A stretch of 10,523 bases of DNA from Fidelibacterota bacterium UBA6817 (GTDB taxonomy: Bacteria; Fidelibacterota; Fidelibacteria; Fidelibacterales; Fidelibacteraceae): assembly GCA_002452555.1 (NCBI GenBank), contig DKER01000083.1, positions 1 to 10,523 of the forward strand, read 5' to 3'. The notes beneath the pieces were generated by a model. It had not been told where the DNA came from and ran no database searches. It worked only from the letters and a program-made list of their open reading frames with translations. A program made the position numbers and the translations under genes. Numbering within the stretch: the first letter of the stretch is position 1; each line of letters begins with the position of its first letter. This document shows positions 5,872 to 10,523 of this stretch, one piece after another.

Positions 5872-8800
5872 AATATCCTTTCGAAGACATACTGAAGCTT
5901 CTTAGGAAACAATGGGCAGGCCAAATCCTTAAAACCCGTCTGCTAAAATTATTGCACTATAATTCTCTTTATGTTGTTCTCATTATTTCGGCTGAAAGTA
6001 TTTGGTATTTTTCTTCAACGGTACGGTGGATTCTTCTGCTTCCATTCATCGCCAATATTATACTGTTCTTATGGATCAGGGATTATTATCGTAAATGCCA
6101 GCTTCATCGTTATCCGGAAATCAATAATCAGCTGATGGATAAACTGGGACGGGAAATCGACACGGTTCAGGATCATTTGATCAATGCCTGGCAGCTAAGC
6201 AAAAATACTGATGACCTGTCGCTTTATGCTGTTCAGACTTTTTGGAACCATACACCTTATAAACACTTGGTTGAACATATACATAAGCGTAAAAATCCTG
6301 AATATTATGTTCTTCTCAGGCGTAACAGTATCATTTCTGCTATTGTTGCATGTGTTTTCATTTTGTTTTTATCACAACCGGCAAACAGACTCCTTACTCC
6401 CGGCAAGGAATATGCCATACCCTTTCCATGGAGTTTCCAGATTGAACCGGGAGATGCAGTTATAAAGGAAGGAGATACCTTAAATATATCTATTCGCCAT
6501 AATTTACCTCCGGTTTTTCCAAAGTATGTTCAGGTTTACAGTCAACATAGGACAGAACAGTTTATTCCGTATCAGATACATGATTCCCTTTCAGTCGTGT
6601 CAATCATAAATCCGTCTTCATCGTTTACATACCGTTTTCTTATCAGAAGACCTCACATTTTTAAACCCTGGAAGGTGAGATATTCCGAAAATTTCAATGT
6701 AAAAGTCATAAAGAAACCGGTTCCGGAATTACTCGAATTTGAAGTTATTCCTCCTGAATATGCTGGTTTGAAACGAGAATACTACACCGGCGGAACAGAC
6801 AGAATCCATCTGTTGTCAGGATCAGTTCTGAAGATTACCGGACGATTATCCCATCCGGCAGGTTTGGTCACGGTTCAATCATCTGCACAAAAGAAAACGC
6901 TGAGTGTTTCCGGACAAAATTTTCATGGTTCCATTATTCCCCGGGAATCGGGTGTTCTTACGCTTCATGCAGAAGATACAGCAGGTGTGTCTTTAGCTGA
7001 TGATTTGATTTACAGAATATCCGTTCACAGGGATGAAGCGCCAAAGGTTACCGTTTTAATACCGGACAGTCTGGTTTTATTAAATGAAATCATGAGTCTG
7101 CAATGGATGATCTATATAAGTGATGATTATGGTATCGATAAAACTGCTCTGGAATACCGAACGCTCCGATCATTTCAAATCGAAGCCGATACAAATTGGA
7201 ATATCATATCATTGCCATTCAATGAGTCTCTTTTAAATCAGGCCCTGACAGATATTTGGAAAATTGATGAAAGATTGTCGCCGGGTGATGAAATCGAATT
7301 CCGTTTTATGGTTCAAGACAACAACTCATTGTCCGGTCCCGGAGTATCACGCTCATCCATACTTAAAGCCCGATATCCCTCATTGACCGAACTGTTTGAA
7401 AGACGCCGTACACAGCATGAAAATTCACAGGGAGAATTGGAAAATCTGCAGACCATAACCCGGGAATTACAGGAAAAAGCAGAAGAATTTCGTCAGGACA
7501 TTTTGAAAAAAGGAGATACGGACTGGGGAGAGAAAGAAACATTTGAAAATCTGATACGACAGCAGCAGGCTGTTAAAGAAGAGTTATCCAAAATACGAGA
7601 AAATCTTGAAAAGCAAATCCATGAATTATCGGAACAGCAAATTTTTTCCGATGAGATACTTGATAACATGGACTACATGCAAAAACTTATAAGAGATTTG
7701 GAAAACAGCGATATTTTTCGTGAATTACAAAAAATGCAGGAAAAAATTCGACGGGATCCTGATGCAAACACATTGAGAGACTTGGCTGAGCAGTTTGGGG
7801 AATACACGCGCAATTTTGAAGAATCCCTTGAGAGGACAATCAAACTGCTGGAAACACTTCGTGACCTGGAAGCTTTGGAAAGGGGAGAAAAAATTCTATC
7901 AGATTTGGTGAGAGAACAACATGAACTTCTGGAAAACCATCAGCAAAGACAGTCCCATGAATTGGCGGCAACAGAAAAAGATCTTTCAGAAAAAATAAGC
8001 TCACTTCAAAAGGAATTGGAAAGATCAGACAAAAATTTATCGGAGGACCTGAGAGACCTCCTGGAAGAATTCAGTGAGTTTATAAAAGAAACAGATGCAA
8101 AACACAACCTGGAAGAAGCATCCGATGCATTTTCCCGCAATGAACGGCAGAAAGGTCAGGAGGCAGCCGAATTGTCGTATGAGAAGATGAAAGAGATGCT
8201 AAATCAATACAGAGAAATGGGAGCATCATTTCATCAGTCAGGCAAAGAAGAGATTCTTAAGGAATTTCACAATATACTGAGAAGAGCATTGATTATTTCC
8301 GAAAAGCAGGAAGCATTAATACCGGGAACAAAAAACCTGTCCAACGATTCCCCGGATCTGCATACAAAATCATCATTACAAAACCGAATTGACTCAGAAT
8401 TGGACTTAATTTATCAGGGATTAAAAACGATCAGTCAAAAGACATTTTTTATGGGTCCGGCTCCATTTGACCAGTTGGAAAACGTTAAAAATACATCAAA
8501 GGAAATCATGAATTACCTCAAAGACGGGAGGAGTTTTAATGCTGAGCAGTCCATGCAAAAAGGTCTGGGCCAAATAAACGAATTAACAGCCACGGTATTC
8601 ACTCTTATGGGACAGGCTCAAAGCAGTGAGAGTGGAACGGGTATGGAGTCTTTTATGGAGCAATTGCAAGCCATGGCCGGAATGCAGCAGGGCATCAATA
8701 GTGAAACACAGTCCCTTGCTATGCCCGGGCCCGGAAATGCAGGGATGGACCTCATGAGTGAATTGGCAGCCAGACAGCAGGCATTAAGGCGGCAGCTCAG

Positions 8801-9185
8801 TCAATTACGCCAGACTATGGAACAGGCGGGTAACGGAGGAAGTGATCAACAGTTGGAACGTATCGGCAAGGAAATGGAAGAGGTGATAAATGATCTGCGA
8901 AAAAATTCTGTATCAAGGCGCACCTTACAGCGACAACAGGGTATTCAACAACGTTTACTGGATGCCAGCAGGTCTATCCGAACCCGGGATCTCAGCAAAG
9001 AACGGGAGAGCAGACGGGGAGAACAGGTTATTCGTGAAGGACCTGAACAGCTGCCCAAAGACCTGGGAAGCCGGGAATCCCTGATAGAATCAATCCGCAT
9101 AAAACTCCGTGATGCCGATCTTCCGGTTGAAGACAGACGTGAAATGGAAGTTTATCTGGAAAAACTCAGGGAATCTCTCAAATGA
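5868..9185 (+). CDS. DUF4175 family membrane protein with a very long periplasmic coiled coil
   Basis: An 1105-residue inner-membrane protein of unknown function. Two hydrophobic helices (about 33-49 and 54-70) form a hairpin, and a third (about 152-172) sends the remainder to the periplasm. Residues about 175-500 look beta-rich and Ig-like, with the motifs IPPEYAGL (294-301) and SDDYGI (418-423) that I associate with DUF4175-type proteins. From residue 505 to the end the chain is almost all charged, Gln/Glu/Leu-rich heptads. It is broken by a Met/Gly/Ser/Gln-rich, low-complexity stretch (about 914-960), and a conserved-looking basic block lies near 1025-1053. The start is GTG at 5868, overlapping the DUF4159 stop; the first internal Met is near residue 89, after two membrane helices, so GTG is preferred. 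No Shine-Dalgarno sequence is seen, so translation probably depends on the upstream gene. At about 1100 residues it is longer than the alphaproteobacterial DUF4175 proteins I recall (about 850). Confidence 0.85.
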   Translation: MKYPFEDILKLLRKQWAGQILKTRLLKLLHYNSLYVVLIISAESIWYFSSTVRWILLLPFIANIILFLWIRDYYRKCQLHRYPEINNQLMDKLGREIDTVQDHLINAWQLSKNTDDLSLYAVQTFWNHTPYKHLVEHIHKRKNPEYYVLLRRNSIISAIVACVFILFLSQPANRLLTPGKEYAIPFPWSFQIEPGDAVIKEGDTLNISIRHNLPPVFPKYVQVYSQHRTEQFIPYQIHDSLSVVSIINPSSSFTYRFLIRRPHIFKPWKVRYSENFNVKVIKKPVPELLEFEVIPPEYAGLKREYYTGGTDRIHLLSGSVLKITGRLSHPAGLVTVQSSAQKKTLSVSGQNFHGSIIPRESGVLTLHAEDTAGVSLADDLIYRISVHRDEAPKVTVLIPDSLVLLNEIMSLQWMIYISDDYGIDKTALEYRTLRSFQIEADTNWNIISLPFNESLLNQALTDIWKIDERLSPGDEIEFRFMVQDNNSLSGPGVSRSSILKARYPSLTELFERRRTQHENSQGELENLQTITRELQEKAEEFRQDILKKGDTDWGEKETFENLIRQQQAVKEELSKIRENLEKQIHELSEQQIFSDEILDNMDYMQKLIRDLENSDIFRELQKMQEKIRRDPDANTLRDLAEQFGEYTRNFEESLERTIKLLETLRDLEALERGEKILSDLVREQHELLENHQQRQSHELAATEKDLSEKISSLQKELERSDKNLSEDLRDLLEEFSEFIKETDAKHNLEEASDAFSRNERQKGQEAAELSYEKMKEMLNQYREMGASFHQSGKEEILKEFHNILRRALIISEKQEALIPGTKNLSNDSPDLHTKSSLQNRIDSELDLIYQGLKTISQKTFFMGPAPFDQLENVKNTSKEIMNYLKDGRSFNAEQSMQKGLGQINELTATVFTLMGQAQSSESGTGMESFMEQLQAMAGMQQGINSETQSLAMPGPGNAGMDLMSELAARQQALRRQLSQLRQTMEQAGNGGSDQQLERIGKEMEEVINDLRKNSVSRRTLQRQQGIQQRLLDASRSIRTRDLSKERESRRGEQVIREGPEQLPKDLGSRESLIESIRIKLRDADLPVEDRREMEVYLEKLRESLK
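9168..9171 (+). promoter_or_regulatory. Ribosome binding site for the TPR gene
   Basis: AGGG lies 10 bases before the ATG at 9182, within the last codons of the DUF4175 gene. It supports the ATGA-overlap start. Confidence 0.5.
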
Positions 9186-10523
9186 AGAAACACCTGTTCA
9201 TTGTCGTTTTGGCCGGATATTTTTTCGTACCCGGATTACTGCCGGCACTTACAAAAACACAGGCTGACCGATTGTTTGAAAAAGCACGGATATTGGAAAC
9301 CACCGGAGATTTAATTCAAGCTGAACAATTTTATGACTCATTATTCACTGCTTTTCCAAATAACAGTCAATATGCTGCCCGATATAAATCCTTACTCATT
9401 CGAAGCGGCAAATTGGATAAAGCCATGATTATTACAGAATATCAATTTGAAAGAAATTCCGGAAACCCTAATCTTGCTGCTGAATTAGGTGTTTTAATGA
9501 TAGCCAACAACCTTGAAACGGATGCTTACCGAATGTGGGAACACCTGCTCAGGGATAGAAATATGCGCAGCAGAATACCGCAAACAGCGATCATGTATTT
9601 AACAGCATATTATGGCGGAAACGGATTGCCGGATATGATGAAATTTTTCCGGACACAACTCAGGGAACCCCTGTTACAATCTCAAACCTATTTCTCAAAC
9701 TTGATCAGCAGACAAATGTGGAAACCTGCTTTGGAAGAATATCTGCTTCACAGGAAAATATCACCTCATTCTCTGAAACCATTGACCCGTGAAATATATT
9801 CCCTTGATCCAAGTTCTCCCCTCTATGCCATGTTGATTGATTCCCTTGAAATAACGGCAGAAACAGAAGAAGATTTCATTCTCTTGTCCGATTTATATTT
9901 TACGGCTGAAAGATATGCCCAGGCAATCAATATCCTATTCTCAAATATTCCCCCGGTTCAGATAGAATATATATTAACACTGGCAAAAAAACTGGCGGAT
10001 AATAAAGAGTACACCATGAGTCTGACTGTTTTAGACAGTCTGACATTATTCTCTGATTCAGAAAGATTTTTATACGATGTGCAGTTTATGAAAGCAATAA
10101 ATCATGAGGCACTGGCTTCCGAAATAAATGAAAAAGGACCAAAACTTATAAAACCTTATCAGAATGAATTCCTGCAAATTCCGGTCAAATACAGTTTTTC
10201 CAATCAAAATCTTCATCATCTTAACAGTGCGAGGGAATTATTTGAAAAACTGTCAGATAATAAAATCCCTGAGAAATACCGGTTTGAAGCACGGTTCAGA
10301 CTGTCAGAAATTCTGTTGTTCGGGCATGGAGATGTTGACGGAGCCGAAAAACTCCTCACGGAAATCCCTCCGACCCTTCCGGAGTCACTTCGGAACCATA
10401 TGTTAAAAAGGGCTGTGGATTGTAAAATCATGAGAAGTGATTTGCATGGAGCCGAAGAACTTATCAGGGGAGCACCGGTTAAATACAAGCTTTCAGCACG
10501 GGAAGAAGACCGTCTTCGTTTAA
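9182..10523 (+). CDS. Exported TPR-repeat protein (3' end beyond the window)
   Basis: The reading frame is open from the ATG at 9182 to the window edge (447 codons, no stop; the terminal TAA at 10521-10523 is out of frame). The N-terminus, MKKHLFIVVLAGYFFVPGLL followed by PALTKT, is a Sec signal peptide with probable cleavage after about residue 22. The mature part is helical with tetratricopeptide-like pairs. The clearest are ADRLFEKARILETTGDLIQAEQFYDSLF (about 28-55), the following two units to about residue 125, FILLSDLYFTAERYAQAINILF (about 234-255), and a unit near 370-395 ending in GAEKLLTEIPP. TPR proteins act as interaction scaffolds; its coupling to the DUF4175 gene by a 4-base overlap suggests a partner in the same envelope complex. 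The family could not be named, and the C-terminal part is missing. Confidence 0.85.
   Translation, partial: MKKHLFIVVLAGYFFVPGLLPALTKTQADRLFEKARILETTGDLIQAEQFYDSLFTAFPNNSQYAARYKSLLIRSGKLDKAMIITEYQFERNSGNPNLAAELGVLMIANNLETDAYRMWEHLLRDRNMRSRIPQTAIMYLTAYYGGNGLPDMMKFFRTQLREPLLQSQTYFSNLISRQMWKPALEEYLLHRKISPHSLKPLTREIYSLDPSSPLYAMLIDSLEITAETEEDFILLSDLYFTAERYAQAINILFSNIPPVQIEYILTLAKKLADNKEYTMSLTVLDSLTLFSDSERFLYDVQFMKAINHEALASEINEKGPKLIKPYQNEFLQIPVKYSFSNQNLHHLNSARELFEKLSDNKIPEKYRFEARFRLSEILLFGHGDVDGAEKLLTEIPPTLPESLRNHMLKRAVDCKIMRSDLHGAEELIRGAPVKYKLSAREEDRLRL

Noticed and set aside
6211..6465. Alternative-frame 84-codon reading frame inside the DUF4175 gene
   Set aside because: It lies in the third membrane helix region of a well-supported gene, has no homology I recognise and looks like a by-product of T-rich hydrophobic codons.
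8043..8062. GGAGG...CCTCC inverted repeat
   Set aside because: It has a five-base stem inside the coiled-coil coding region and arises from repeated Asp-Leu-Arg/Leu-Leu-Glu codons; no regulatory context.
10024..10040. Inverted repeat GACTGT-TTTAG-ACAGTC as a terminator or operator
   Set aside because: It lies in the middle of the open TPR reading frame, has only a 6-base stem and is not followed by a T-run; the local coding sequence (SLTVLDSLTL) explains it.

Overview
The window holds one uninterrupted run of nine protein-coding genes, all on the + strand. Five junctions show start/stop overlaps of the ATGA or GTGA type, two show longer overlaps, and no intergenic gap exceeds about 30 bases. 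I see no RNA genes, mobile elements, CRISPR arrays or convincing terminators. The layout looks like the interior of one long operon: its promoter would lie before base 1, and its last visible gene runs off the right edge.

Organism: a Gram-negative-type bacterium of moderate to low GC (low 40s percent by eye). Secreted or membrane proteins of the DUF4159 and DUF4175 types, followed by a secreted TPR protein, suggest an FCB-superphylum relative (a Marinimicrobia- or Calditrichota-like lineage). That placement is an inference from gene content and could be wrong.

Left part (12-3003): a HAD phosphatase, the holo-ACP synthase AcpS, a fused bifunctional NAD(P)HX repair enzyme (epimerase plus ADP/ATP-dependent dehydratase), and a small VanZ-type membrane protein. 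AcpS and Nnr are housekeeping cofactor-activation and cofactor-repair functions. Middle part (3026-5169): recN, a DNA double-strand-break repair ATPase, overlapped by a small glycosidase. The glycosidase matches eukaryotic DNPH1/Rcl (2'-deoxynucleoside 5'-monophosphate N-hydrolase) better than classical nucleoside 2-deoxyribosyltransferases, so a nucleotide-pool cleaning enzyme is coupled to a DNA-repair gene.

Right part (5197-10523): a three-gene cell-envelope set of unknown function. It comprises an exported DUF4159 protein, an 1105-residue DUF4175 membrane protein with a very long periplasmic coiled coil, and an exported TPR protein that is incomplete here. Their overlapping starts and shared export signals suggest they work together outside the inner membrane. 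This set and the DNPH1-like enzyme are the two least described parts of the window.
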